A stretch of 61,844 nt of DNA from a virus, in IMG/VR virus record IMGVR_UViG_3300031963_005593, positions 1 through 61,844 of that record, one strand, 5' to 3'. The position numbers and the translations under genes were made by a program. Positions 16,322 to 24,291 of the stretch are shown piece by piece. The notes under the pieces were generated by a model. That model was given only the letters and a program-made list of their open reading frames with translations, made no database searches and was not told the origin of the DNA. Within the stretch, counting starts at the first letter, position 1; each line of letters begins with the position of its first letter.

Positions 16322-16334
16322 TGTAAATATAACA
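16322..16334 (+). promoter_or_regulatory. Late promoter, T4-type (TGTAAATATAACA)
   Basis: TGTAAATA at 16322-16329; with T4 spacing +1 is 16335, exactly the first base of the hairpin at 16335-16352. A TTGACA at 16301 lies 17 bp before TAAATA, so host polymerase might also use this region. Confidence 0.6.
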
Positions 16335-16352
16335 CTGACATGAAAATGTCAG
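16335..16352 (+). other. 5'-terminal mRNA hairpin with GAAA tetraloop
   Basis: CTGACAT-GAAA-ATGTCAG, a perfect 7-bp stem closed by a GNRA tetraloop. It begins at the predicted +1 of the late transcript and lies 30 nt before the ATG, so it does not cover the ribosome site. A role in mRNA stabilisation is likely. Confidence 0.65.
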
Positions 16353-16382
16353 ATTTTCAAACTTAAAAGGAAAACAAAAAGT

Positions 16383-16892
16383 ATGAAGAAGTTAATCGCA
16401 CTCGCAGCACTCGCAACTGCTGCTTTTACTACCCCTGCAATGGCTAATGACTTCCAGGGTCCTCGTTTTGAGGTTACCGCTGGAGCTGATGACGTTACCG
16501 GTGGTGTTGACGCAACTGACATTGCTTATGGCGCAGCCCTTGGCTATGACCTTCAGTTCGGCAAGGTAGTTGTTGGTGCAGAAGCTACTGCTGCTAACGT
16601 CTTTGACCGTGCAGACCTTGGTGCTGCTGCTCGTCTCGGTTATGTCTTGAACAAGAATGTTCTTGCTTATACCCGCGTCGGCTACAACAATCTTGAGCGC
16701 CCTCAGACTTGCACTGGAACTCGTCCAGTAGTTTGCCGTAACACTGCAAACTTGGAAGGTCTCACTGTAGGTGGCGGTCTTGAAGTGAAGCTTGTTGGCT
16801 CAACATTTGTTAAGGCTGAGTATCGCTACTCTGACTTTGACGGCAATGTTGGTCGTCACGGCGGACTCGTTGGTTTCGGTCTTCGTTTCTAA
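16383..16892 (+). CDS. Opa-like outer-membrane beta-barrel protein
   Basis: A 169-residue exported protein with signal peptide 1-21 (ALAALATAAFTTPAMA). The mature part alternates hydrophobic residues as in an 8-strand barrel (FEVTAGADD, YGAALGYDLQFG, LTVGGGLEVKL, FVKAEYRYSDF) and ends in GFGLRF, with the terminal Phe used for BAM insertion. Two Cys (TCTGTRPVVC) lie in one loop and may form a disulfide. It looks like small alphaproteobacterial, notably sphingomonad, surface proteins. Codons ending in C (for example GAC, CTC, CGC) are more frequent than in neighbours, a hint of transfer from a host. It could mask a receptor or alter adhesion. Confidence 0.88.
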   Translation: MKKLIALAALATAAFTTPAMANDFQGPRFEVTAGADDVTGGVDATDIAYGAALGYDLQFGKVVVGAEATAANVFDRADLGAAARLGYVLNKNVLAYTRVGYNNLERPQTCTGTRPVVCRNTANLEGLTVGGGLEVKLVGSTFVKAEYRYSDFDGNVGRHGGLVGFGLRF

Positions 16893-16908
16893 TAACTGAC
16901 TGAATGGA

Positions 16909-16934
16909 ATGGCGGCGGCGAAATTCGTCGCCAT
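16909..16934 (+). terminator. GC-rich hairpin after the barrel gene
   Basis: ATGGCGGCG at 16909-16917 pairs with CGTCGCCAT at 16926-16934 (one G-U) around GCGAAATT. No T-run follows, so it may be a 3' mRNA end or weak terminator. Confidence 0.5.
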
Positions 16935-16948
16935 TACCATATCCAAAT

Positions 16949-16961
16949 GATAAATACATAT
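16949..16961 (+). promoter_or_regulatory. Late promoter abutting the start codon
   Basis: GATAAATA at 16949-16956 followed by CATAT. T4 geometry puts +1 at 16962, the A of the metalloprotease ATG, so the mRNA would be leaderless. Confidence 0.5.
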
Positions 16962-17678
16962 ATGAGAGCCACCGAATTCATTACCGAGCGCAAGAAAAAG
17001 CGCAGAAAAACCAAATCTCGCCGTGCATACGGTGGTTATTTCTTTCCGGGATATGCCTTTTTTGGTACCGGCGATTCTAGCGGTGACGCCGGTGGCGATG
17101 GCGGGGGCGGTGAAAGCGTAAATGAGTCGCCCGAAGTTGAATTAGCTAAAAGATTGCCCTCACTTGCAAAACATGACTATAATACCATTGATACGTTAAT
17201 GAAAAAGATTGCTCATAAACATAAGATTACGGGCAAAGCATTACACGACCTATTCAAAAAGAAATATCACAAGACTCCTGATAGTTGGATCAAGGGTAAA
17301 CTTGATGAAACTGATTCGGTTGATTCGGACCTTGAACAAGAGGTAGCTAAGTTCGTTGATTGGACTGCCAAAAGATTACATCTTAATAAGGTTCCAAAGA
17401 TTGAATTGAGTATGGATACCGAAGAGGCCCAAGTTAACCATCATACCGGTCGGCATGTTGAGGGTGAAGATAGCGTTTGGGTCTATGCCAAAAATCGCAA
17501 TCTCGTAGATATCTTACGCACTGTGTTTCATGAACTCGTACACGTTCGCCAAGGCGAGTTAGGAATGATCAAGCCTGGATCAAGCTATCCTGGTAGCCCA
17601 ATTGAAGCGATGGCCGATATGCTTGCGGGCAAATACATCAAAATCTACGGCAAAGACAATCGCCAAATCTTCCAGTAA
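16962..17678 (+). CDS. Zinc metalloprotease with capsid-targeting-like leader
   Basis: A 238-residue protein. The start is set at 16962 (MRATEFITER), not the ATG at 16947 that lies within the late promoter box. After the leader comes a very basic stretch (RKKKRRKTKSRR) and a Gly-rich linker, a helical domain (LAKRLPSLAKHDYNTIDTL; PDSWIKGKL), then a gluzincin-like protease domain: HELVH at about 190-194 gives two zinc ligands and the catalytic Glu, and SPIEAMADMLAGKY supplies a likely third ligand (E about 215). It is probably packaged and injected; the target is unknown. Confidence 0.75.
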   Translation: MRATEFITERKKKRRKTKSRRAYGGYFFPGYAFFGTGDSSGDAGGDGGGGESVNESPEVELAKRLPSLAKHDYNTIDTLMKKIAHKHKITGKALHDLFKKKYHKTPDSWIKGKLDETDSVDSDLEQEVAKFVDWTAKRLHLNKVPKIELSMDTEEAQVNHHTGRHVEGEDSVWVYAKNRNLVDILRTVFHELVHVRQGELGMIKPGSSYPGSPIEAMADMLAGKYIKIYGKDNRQIFQ

Positions 17679-17703
17679 AACGGTCAATTAACCCAAACAA
17701 ATC

Positions 17704-17733
17704 CTTGACCTATATCCACGGCTACTATATAAT
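17704..17733 (+). promoter_or_regulatory. Sigma70-type promoter before the replication genes
   Basis: TTGACC at 17704-17709 and TATAAT at 17728-17733 with an 18-bp spacer. The start would lie near 17740, with AAGGAG before the ATG at 17755. Confidence 0.7.
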
Positions 17734-17754
17734 AAAGACACTAAAGGAGAACAC

Positions 17755-18009
17755 ATGTCTAGAACTTTTAACGCAGAAGCTAAGGTTAAGCTGACTCAGC
17801 TTATTAATGAAGGTATTTCGGTCCTTGTTGAGGTAGAAACACTTAACGAAGGATTGAATGACACTATCAAGGCTATTGCAGAAGAACTTGAAGTAAAGCC
17901 CTCTGTACTCAAGAAGGCTATTAAGATTGCACATAAGCAGCGTCTTAACGAAGAAAACGAAGCTAACGAAGAACTCAACACAATTCTACAAACGGTAGGT
18001 AAAGCCTAA
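17755..18009 (+). CDS. DsbA-like small DNA-binding protein
   Basis: An 84-residue helical protein. The stretch LNEGLNDTIKAIAEELEVKPSVLKKAIKIAHK resembles the centre of T4 DsbA (YNELIKDIRIRAKDELGV...), a double-strand DNA-binding protein linked to late transcription. Position directly before the polymerase (3-bp gap) and a strong sigma70 promoter suggest early or middle expression. Similarity was judged by eye and is modest, so the function is tentative. Confidence 0.5.
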   Translation: MSRTFNAEAKVKLTQLINEGISVLVEVETLNEGLNDTIKAIAEELEVKPSVLKKAIKIAHKQRLNEENEANEELNTILQTVGKA

Positions 18010-18012
18010 TTA

Positions 18013-20730
18013 ATGTCATACATTGACGCCGTACTTGATGCCAAAGCTGATAGGATATTTGTTGTAGAGCGCAGCCCTGAGGGAAAGCGTCTTTACAAAG
18101 AATATCCTACCAACTACACATTTTACTACAGTGACCCTAAGGGTAAGTATCGTAGTATCTTTGGTGATCCTGTAACTAGATTCTCTACTCGCAAGAAAGA
18201 TGAGTTTGAGAAGGAGAAAAGAATACACAAAGGAAAGACTCTTTTTGAGAGTGATATTCCTGTTGTTTTCAGATGTTTGAGTGATAACTATCTGAACGTT
18301 GAACCTCCCAAGCTACACACAGCATTCTTTGATATTGAAGTGGACTTTGACCCCGAACGAGGTTTTAGTCCTACTGATGATCCGTTCAATGCTGTAACTG
18401 CTATTTCATTGTATTTGGATTGGCTAGATCAATTAATCACGCTCGTTATGCCTCCAAAGCATATGAGTGACGAGACTGCACAGGAACTAACAGCAGAGTT
18501 TGAAAACTGTTTGCTATTCCGCAGTGAAATTGAAATGTTTGAAACGTTCTTTGCATTGATTGAAGATGCAGACGTTCTTACAGGCTGGAACTCGGAAGGA
18601 TACGATATTCCCTATTGTGTGAATCGTGTTACTCGTATTATGAGTAAGGATGATACTCGCAAATTTTGTCTGCTTGGACAAATGCCAAAGATGCGTACTT
18701 ATGAACGTTTTGGTAAGGAAGAACAGACTTACGACTTAGTTGGTCGTATTCACATGGACTATCTACAGCTTTACAAGAAGTACAACTATGAAAGTCGCCA
18801 CAGCTATTCACTAGATGCAATCGGTGAAATGGAAGTTGGCGAACGCAAGACTCAATACGAAGGTAGCCTTGATCAGTTATACAATAAGGACTTTAAGAAG
18901 TTTGTAGAGTATAACCGTCAGGATACTATGTTGATGGTTAAGATTCACAATAAGTTGAAGTTCCTTGATCTTGCTAACGCTCTAGCACATGAAAATACTG
19001 TGCTGCTTCCCACTGTTATGGGTTCGGTGGCAATGATTGAAATGGCTATCTATAATGAAGCGCATAGTCGTGATATGATTGTGCCTGACAAGAAACGAAA
19101 AGATAGTTTTGGTGAGGAACAGCAAGCAGCAGGTGCATATGTTGCAGTGCCTAAGAAGGGCATTCATGAATGGGTCGGCGCAGTTGACATTAACTCACTG
19201 TATCCATCTGCTATTCGTGCGCTGAATATGGCTCCCGAAACTATCGTGGGTCAAGTTCGCCAATCATTGACCGAACAATACATGCATGAAAAGAGTATTG
19301 CACTAGCAAAGGATAAGCGCAAGAAAAAGAACGGTGACGATGCTGATGCGGTCACTGGCGCTATTCTTTGGGAAAATCTATTCGGTTCATTAGAATATAC
19401 TGCTATTATGAATCAAGAGCGTGGAACTATACTTACTATTGACTATGAAGATGGTCGTAGTGTAGAAATGAGTGCCGCAGAGATTTGGAAACTAATCTTT
19501 GACAGCCGTCGCCCCTGGATCATTAGTGCTAATGGTACAATCTTTACATATGAGAAAGAGGGTGTTATCCCAGGATTGCTTTCACGCTGGTATTCAGAAC
19601 GTAAGAGTATTCAGAAAGAAGCAAAGGCTGCATATGGCACAGACAAGTTTGAGTATTACGATAAGCGTCAGCTAGTTCGTAAGATTTTGCTCAACTCTGC
19701 ATATGGCGCACTTTTGAATGAGCATTGTCGTTTCTACGATAAAAGAATCGGGCAGTCAGTTACGTTGTCTGGTCGTCAAATCACTAAGCATATGATGAGC
19801 CAGATAAACGAAATCATCACGGAAAAGTATGAACACGACGGCGACGCTATTGTGTATGGTGATACTGACTCCTGTTATTTCTCAGCTTATCCTATTCTGA
19901 AAGATCAGATTGATAGTGGTCAATTAACATGGGACAAGGATAGTTGCATCCAACTATATGATCAGATTGCAGAAATTACTAACGATAGCTTCCCTGCTTT
20001 CATGGAACGTGCATTTCATTGCCCACGTAAGAACGGCGAAGTTATTAAAGCTGGTCGTGAACTTATCGGTGACCGCACTCTCTTTATCACTAAGAAGCGT
20101 TATGCAATCAACATTTATGATCTTGAAGGTAAGCGACAAGACTTAGATGGTAAGATGGGTAAGATTAAGGCTATGGGTCTTGATCTTAAGAGAGCAGATA
20201 CTCCCAAATATGTTCAGGAATTCTTGATGGAAGTCTTGACTATGGTTCTTGGTGGTGCGCCGCGTGATGAAGTTATCGAAAAGATCAGAACATTCAAGCG
20301 TTGGCTCAGTGAGCAGGATTCTTGGTCTAAGGGTTCTCCAAAGTCGGTTAATAAACTCACATATTATGGGGAACTTGAATCACGAAGCAAGACTGGTAAA
20401 GCAAACATGCCCGGTCACGTTAGAGCAGCATTGAACTATAACTATCTTCGCAAGATGAACAATGATCAATATAGTCAAAAGATCGTTGATGGCATGAAGG
20501 TTATTGTTTGCAGCTTGAAGGATAATCCTCTCGGATTCACAAGCGTTGCTTATCCGACAGATGAACTAAGACTTCCGCAATGGTTCATTGATCTTCCATT
20601 TGATGATCTTGACATGGAACGAAAGCTTGTTGATGAAAAGATTGACAACTTGCTAGGTGTATTGAATTGGAAGATTCGTCAAGACACTAACACCAATAGC
20701 ACCGTAGGTGACTTGTTCAATTTCGGATAA
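18013..20730 (+). CDS. Family B DNA polymerase (T4 gp43-type)
   Basis: A 905-residue replicative polymerase, close to T4 gp43 (898). Proofreading motifs: Exo I FFDIEVDF (about 105), Exo II LTGWNSEGYDIPY (about 190) and Exo III YNRQDTM (about 300). Polymerase motifs: DINSLYPSAI (motif A, about 392), KILLNSAYG (motif B, about 556) and YGDTDS (motif C, about 615). All catalytic carboxylates are present. The protein ends with a possible clamp-binding tail (VGDLFNFG). It is followed 75 bp later by the sliding clamp. This is the workhorse of phage replication with the clamp, whose loader is outside this window. Confidence 0.97.
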   Translation: MSYIDAVLDAKADRIFVVERSPEGKRLYKEYPTNYTFYYSDPKGKYRSIFGDPVTRFSTRKKDEFEKEKRIHKGKTLFESDIPVVFRCLSDNYLNVEPPKLHTAFFDIEVDFDPERGFSPTDDPFNAVTAISLYLDWLDQLITLVMPPKHMSDETAQELTAEFENCLLFRSEIEMFETFFALIEDADVLTGWNSEGYDIPYCVNRVTRIMSKDDTRKFCLLGQMPKMRTYERFGKEEQTYDLVGRIHMDYLQLYKKYNYESRHSYSLDAIGEMEVGERKTQYEGSLDQLYNKDFKKFVEYNRQDTMLMVKIHNKLKFLDLANALAHENTVLLPTVMGSVAMIEMAIYNEAHSRDMIVPDKKRKDSFGEEQQAAGAYVAVPKKGIHEWVGAVDINSLYPSAIRALNMAPETIVGQVRQSLTEQYMHEKSIALAKDKRKKKNGDDADAVTGAILWENLFGSLEYTAIMNQERGTILTIDYEDGRSVEMSAAEIWKLIFDSRRPWIISANGTIFTYEKEGVIPGLLSRWYSERKSIQKEAKAAYGTDKFEYYDKRQLVRKILLNSAYGALLNEHCRFYDKRIGQSVTLSGRQITKHMMSQINEIITEKYEHDGDAIVYGDTDSCYFSAYPILKDQIDSGQLTWDKDSCIQLYDQIAEITNDSFPAFMERAFHCPRKNGEVIKAGRELIGDRTLFITKKRYAINIYDLEGKRQDLDGKMGKIKAMGLDLKRADTPKYVQEFLMEVLTMVLGGAPRDEVIEKIRTFKRWLSEQDSWSKGSPKSVNKLTYYGELESRSKTGKANMPGHVRAALNYNYLRKMNNDQYSQKIVDGMKVIVCSLKDNPLGFTSVAYPTDELRLPQWFIDLPFDDLDMERKLVDEKIDNLLGVLNWKIRQDTNTNSTVGDLFNFG

Positions 20731-20738
20731 CAAGATTG

Positions 20739-20767
20739 TTGCTTTTTGCAAAGAATTCCACTATTAT
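20739..20767 (+). promoter_or_regulatory. Possible sigma70 promoter for the clamp gene
   Basis: TTGCTT at 20739-20744 and TATTAT at 20762-20767, 17-bp spacer. A TTGC/GCAA mini-hairpin overlaps. CCTAAATA at 20782-20789 might add late expression. Confidence 0.4.
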
Positions 20768-20805
20768 ACACTATAGAATTACCTAAATACTTAAAAGGAA
20801 AAAAC

Positions 20806-21537
20806 ATGAAAGATTATTTACTTGATTTGATCCAGCATACATATGGATTAGGCGTTATTGAATTAGTTAAGGTTGAGGGTACTGACACTGAAACTAAGAT
20901 TTCCGCATATGCCGAAGACAAGACTGTTATTGTTACTGGTACGTTTAAGACCCCAATTGATGGTTTTCAGGGCGTCTTTGGTATGCCCAACCTTTCTAAG
21001 CTTAAGACTATCTTGAGCTTTGATGATTATGACGACAATGCAAAGATCACTGTCAATAAGAAGGATGAGAATGGAGTTCAGGTTCCGACAACCATTCACT
21101 TTGAAACTCAAGTAGGCGACTTCGTAAACGATTATCGTCTTATGAGCCGTGCTATCGTAGACGATAAGGTCAAGACAGTCACATTCAAGGGTGCAACCTG
21201 GGACGTTGAGTTTGAGCCTACTGTTGCTGGTATCATGCGTCTTAAGAAGCAGGCTAGTGCTAACAGTGAAGAACTAAACTTCGTTACTAAGACTGACAAT
21301 GGTGATCTTAAGATTTATTTTGGTGATCACTCAACTCACTCGGGTAACTTTGTATTCCAGCCCGGTGTTGGTGGCACTCTTAATAAGGCGTGGAACTGGC
21401 CTGTTAAGGTATTTCTCGCTATCATGGATCTACCGGGTGATAAGGTAGTTCGCTTTGCTGATGCAGGCGCTGCTGAAATCACGGTTGATTCGGGTATTGC
21501 TAATTATCGTTATCTTCTTCCCGCACAGGCTAAGTAA
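20806..21537 (+). CDS. Sliding clamp (T4 gp45-type)
   Basis: A 243-residue processivity clamp of the gp45/PCNA type. The start at 20806 is chosen for AAAAGGA upstream and because the protein then begins MKDYLLDLIQHTYGLG; an in-frame ATG at 20746 would add a non-homologous extension. Family signs: VTGTFKTPIDGFQGVFGMPNLSKLKTIL, FGDHSTHSGNFVF, and the end VDSGIANYRYLLPA. It tethers the polymerase and in T4 also activates late promoters, which fits the late motif seen throughout this window. It overlaps the next gene (TAATG). Confidence 0.93.
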   Translation: MKDYLLDLIQHTYGLGVIELVKVEGTDTETKISAYAEDKTVIVTGTFKTPIDGFQGVFGMPNLSKLKTILSFDDYDDNAKITVNKKDENGVQVPTTIHFETQVGDFVNDYRLMSRAIVDDKVKTVTFKGATWDVEFEPTVAGIMRLKKQASANSEELNFVTKTDNGDLKIYFGDHSTHSGNFVFQPGVGGTLNKAWNWPVKVFLAIMDLPGDKVVRFADAGAAEITVDSGIANYRYLLPAQAK

Positions 21538-21914
21538 TGATCAAGACCGTTAACGGACAGGGTAGATATATTATGGTCAACGGAGGATTTCCCGCTCACA
21601 CATATATCAATTCTAGTTCAGGATACATGAATGTCGGTGATGTTAGATATAACACTAGTATGCAGCGACTTGAAGTATATGACGGTAATATGTGGATTGA
21701 ACTTGGAACTAGCCATGCTAGTGTAGGGTTGACGCCTGATGCTGAATCTGCACTTGACTGGGCTATTCGTAAGCGCAATGAAGAAATGGCGCTTGAAGCA
21801 AAAGCTAAGGATAACCCAGCAATTGCAGACCTACTCAATCAAAGAAAAACGATTGATGAGCAAATCAAAGTTATTGAAATATTAACGAAAGATAATAAAG
21901 TTGGAACAAATTAA
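21537..21914 (+). CDS. Conserved phage protein with tail-type beta motif
   Basis: A 125-residue protein. Residues about 10-60 (GRYIMVNGG, GDVRYNTSMQRLEVYDGNMWIEL) are a small beta module found on many phage tail or minor structural proteins; a similar motif occurs in the C-terminal region of the protein at 49760. The C-terminal half is a charged helix (EEMALEAKAKDN ... IDEQIKVIEILTKD). Role unknown. It overlaps the clamp gene and the transglycosylase gene. Confidence 0.6.
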   Translation: MIKTVNGQGRYIMVNGGFPAHTYINSSSGYMNVGDVRYNTSMQRLEVYDGNMWIELGTSHASVGLTPDAESALDWAIRKRNEEMALEAKAKDNPAIADLLNQRKTIDEQIKVIEILTKDNKVGTN

Positions 21915-23457
21915 CCTTTCAAACAGTCACAATCCCGAATGGGCATTGTTTCTGCCCGCAATCTCGTCTTTCTTCATTAGCGGCTTAGGTAAGCAGCGTG
22001 AAGGTGAACAGTATTTTGACCCGGCGAGAATCCCTGCGGCGTTCAACGGTGACGTTGAATGTTTGAATTTCTTCAATAGCAAGCAAGGCTTATTCACATA
22101 TAAGTGGGGCTTGTATTCTGCTGGTCACGCGAATCTAGATATTACTAAGGATGACAATAATGAATCTATCATCCGCAAGAGGGAAGAAGGAACATTTCTT
22201 CTAGGAGACTCAGGTGGATTCCAGATTCTTAAATGTCAGTGGCCAGCAGATTGGAAGGATCCTAACTGTCCTCGTGCAATGAAGAAGCGTCAACAAGTTC
22301 TTACTTGGATGGACGAATACATGGACTATGGAATGTGTCTTGATATTCCGTCACAGTCTCTTACAACCTATCACATTAAGGATAAGAAGACTGGTAAATC
22401 AGCGCACGGTATCAGCACAATTGAAGAAGCAATTACTGCTACTCATATCAATAACGAATACTTCATCAACAACCGCGACGGTCGTTGCAAGTTTCTAAAC
22501 GTATTGCAGGGTCGTAATCATAAGCAGTCGGACGACTGGTATGAAGAAATGAAGAAGTATTGCGATACTAACATCTACGGTGATAAAGCATTCAACGGCT
22601 GGGCTTTCGGTGGTCAAAACAAGATTGACATTCACTTGATGCTTAAGCGTCTCGTTGGTATCATTCACGATGGTTTCCTTGAAGAAGGTAAGCAGGACTT
22701 GATTCATTGTCTCGGTACTTCTATCATGGAATATGCAGTGTTGTTTACTGACATTCAGAAAGCAATTCGCAAGCACCATAATCCAAAGTTACAAATCACT
22801 TTTGACTGTGCTAGTCCATTCTTTGCAGCAGCAAAGGGTCTTGCTTATAACAACAATACATTTGAGCATGATACTAAATGGACTTATGCAATGGATAAGA
22901 CTGCTGAGAACAAGAAGTACGCAACTGATACTCGCAAGTTCAGTGACGGTGTGCTGGCTGACAAGATTCATAAAGTCTTTACAGATAGTCCCGTGACTGA
23001 CAAGTTGTTGATGAAAGATATCTGCTATCGTGGTCAAGGCTTCTTAGGTCAGCATGGTAAGGAAACAAAGACTTCATGGGACACACTTTCGTATACATTG
23101 ATTCAGGCACACAATGTCTATCAGCATATGATTGCAGTTCAAGAAGCAAATCGTCGCTACGAACAAGGCATCAAGCCTAAGATGGTTATGGACCCACTCG
23201 GCAATCTTAATTTTTCTGAAATCGTTGATGAGATTTTCTCACTCAAGGATCGTGAAAAGAGCCTTGCTATGATTGATCAGTATGACAAGTTTTGGCAGCA
23301 GTTCAAAGCTGGTCAAGGATTCAGTGGTAAGAAGACTATCAATGCCCACACAATGTTTGACCAATTGTTTGCAGTTGAGGATGCTGATCCTGAAATTGAT
23401 GAAGAAATGGAAGACAGTGACGATATGATGGCAGAAGTTCTTGACCAAAACAATTGA
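21901..23457 (+). CDS. DpdA-type DNA guanine transglycosylase (TGT-like)
   Basis: A 518-residue TIM-barrel protein of the queuine tRNA-ribosyltransferase superfamily. The start is TTG at 21901, inside the end of the upstream gene; no in-frame ATG precedes the conserved core. DSGGFQ at about residue 103 carries the general-acid Asp, and GWAFGG and IHCLGTS form the later barrel strands. In phages this family (DpdA) replaces guanine in DNA with a 7-deazaguanine base and so blocks restriction. FolE, QueD and QueE within 9 kb support that role. The length exceeds bacterial TGT (about 375), as usual for DpdA-like proteins. Confidence 0.82.
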   Translation: MEQINLSNSHNPEWALFLPAISSFFISGLGKQREGEQYFDPARIPAAFNGDVECLNFFNSKQGLFTYKWGLYSAGHANLDITKDDNNESIIRKREEGTFLLGDSGGFQILKCQWPADWKDPNCPRAMKKRQQVLTWMDEYMDYGMCLDIPSQSLTTYHIKDKKTGKSAHGISTIEEAITATHINNEYFINNRDGRCKFLNVLQGRNHKQSDDWYEEMKKYCDTNIYGDKAFNGWAFGGQNKIDIHLMLKRLVGIIHDGFLEEGKQDLIHCLGTSIMEYAVLFTDIQKAIRKHHNPKLQITFDCASPFFAAAKGLAYNNNTFEHDTKWTYAMDKTAENKKYATDTRKFSDGVLADKIHKVFTDSPVTDKLLMKDICYRGQGFLGQHGKETKTSWDTLSYTLIQAHNVYQHMIAVQEANRRYEQGIKPKMVMDPLGNLNFSEIVDEIFSLKDREKSLAMIDQYDKFWQQFKAGQGFSGKKTINAHTMFDQLFAVEDADPEIDEEMEDSDDMMAEVLDQNN

Positions 23458-23487
23458 TAATTTTAACACAGGTGATATAACAATAAC

Positions 23488-23940
23488 ATGGACAACGTAG
23501 TACAAGCACACATTGAAAAGCGCAACAGAATTAGCGAACAAGCCAAACGTATGATTTGGGTGACGTTTCAGAAAGAAGGTATTCACAAGTACCCTGGTGC
23601 TGACACAGATCCTAATTTAGCGACTGGCGACGAATATGATGTGAGCTTTCTAGGATATCCACATCGTCACATCTTTCATTTTAGAGTGGCGATTCAAGTG
23701 TTTCACAATGACAGAGAAATTGAATTCATTCAATTCAAGCGTTGGTTAGAAAACAGCTTTACGAATGGCGTATTGCAACTCAACTATAAGTCATGTGAAA
23801 TGATTTGCGATGATCTATATCAGATGATCGCACATCGTTACCCCGACCGTGACATTGAAATCACTGTCTCCGAAGACAATGAGAACGGTGCCACTATCTA
23901 TTACAACACAACTAAACCCTATCAATCACTAACCATTTAA
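23488..23940 (+). CDS. Possible T-fold protein next to the transglycosylase
   Basis: A 150-residue phage protein. VSFLGYPHRHIFHFRVAIQVFH looks like the zinc-histidine strand of tunnelling-fold enzymes (QueD: LHGHNYRV), REIEFIQFKRWLENSF recalls the QueF/QueD helix region, and DIEITVSEDNENGATIYY matches a final strand. No full set of catalytic residues is evident. Lying 30 bp after the transglycosylase gene, it could act on the 7-deazaguanine base, but this is a guess; otherwise it is a conserved hypothetical. Confidence 0.45.
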   Translation: MDNVVQAHIEKRNRISEQAKRMIWVTFQKEGIHKYPGADTDPNLATGDEYDVSFLGYPHRHIFHFRVAIQVFHNDREIEFIQFKRWLENSFTNGVLQLNYKSCEMICDDLYQMIAHRYPDRDIEITVSEDNENGATIYYNTTKPYQSLTI

Positions 23941-23950
23941 GGATTAAAAA

Positions 23951-24175
23951 ATGGCTATTAAGACTAATGTAAATCAGATTTTTGAAGATTTGGATCGTTA
24001 CCGCAATTTTTGTCGTGAGTACGGCTATCGTTTTAACGAAGCTGATTTGTACAACACTCGTAGTGGAATCTACAAGCAGTTCCAGCGATTTGTAGCTGGA
24101 CAGAAGCCGCGTAATCAATGGGAAATTGATTACACAAAGTACAAGGAACAGGAAGCAACAAAGGCTCGTGGATAA
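23951..24175 (+). CDS. Small conserved phage protein
   Basis: A 74-residue protein, VNQIFEDLDRYRNFCREYGYRFNEADLYN then IYKQFQRFVAGQKPRNQWE. The pattern (helix, YGYxFNE, YxQFxRF, KxxxQWxxD) is common in T4-type phages, where it is uncharacterised. The ribosome site AAGGA lies at 23939-23943. Two palindromes follow it. Confidence 0.6.
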   Translation: MAIKTNVNQIFEDLDRYRNFCREYGYRFNEADLYNTRSGIYKQFQRFVAGQKPRNQWEIDYTKYKEQEATKARG

Positions 24176-24193
24176 GATTGTTGTAATTATTAG

Positions 24194-24217
24194 TGGGATT
24201 GTCCCGGGACAATCTCA
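24194..24217. repeat. Palindrome 1, GC-centred
   Basis: GATTGTCCC-GGGACAATC at 24197-24214 is perfect with no loop; with one G-T step it extends to 24194-24217. It lies in the intergenic gap 24176-24291. Confidence 0.8.
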
Positions 24218-24234
24218 TAGTTGGGGTAACTAGT

Positions 24235-24268
24235 TATGAATGACTGGTCTTAAGACCAGTCATTCATA
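24235..24268. repeat. Palindrome 2, 34-bp perfect
   Basis: The left arm TATGAATGACTGGTCTT (24235-24251) is followed without a loop by its exact reverse complement to 24268. No T-run follows. It could be a terminator pair with palindrome 1, a protein-binding operator for the glycosyltransferase gene at 24292, or an RNA-processing site. Confidence 0.85.
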
Positions 24269-24291
24269 CCATTTAAAAATAGGAAGAAAAT

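Noticed and set aside
16947-16961. Upstream ATG extending the metalloprotease by five codons
   Set aside because: It lies in the late promoter box and the homologous leader begins at the next ATG (16962).
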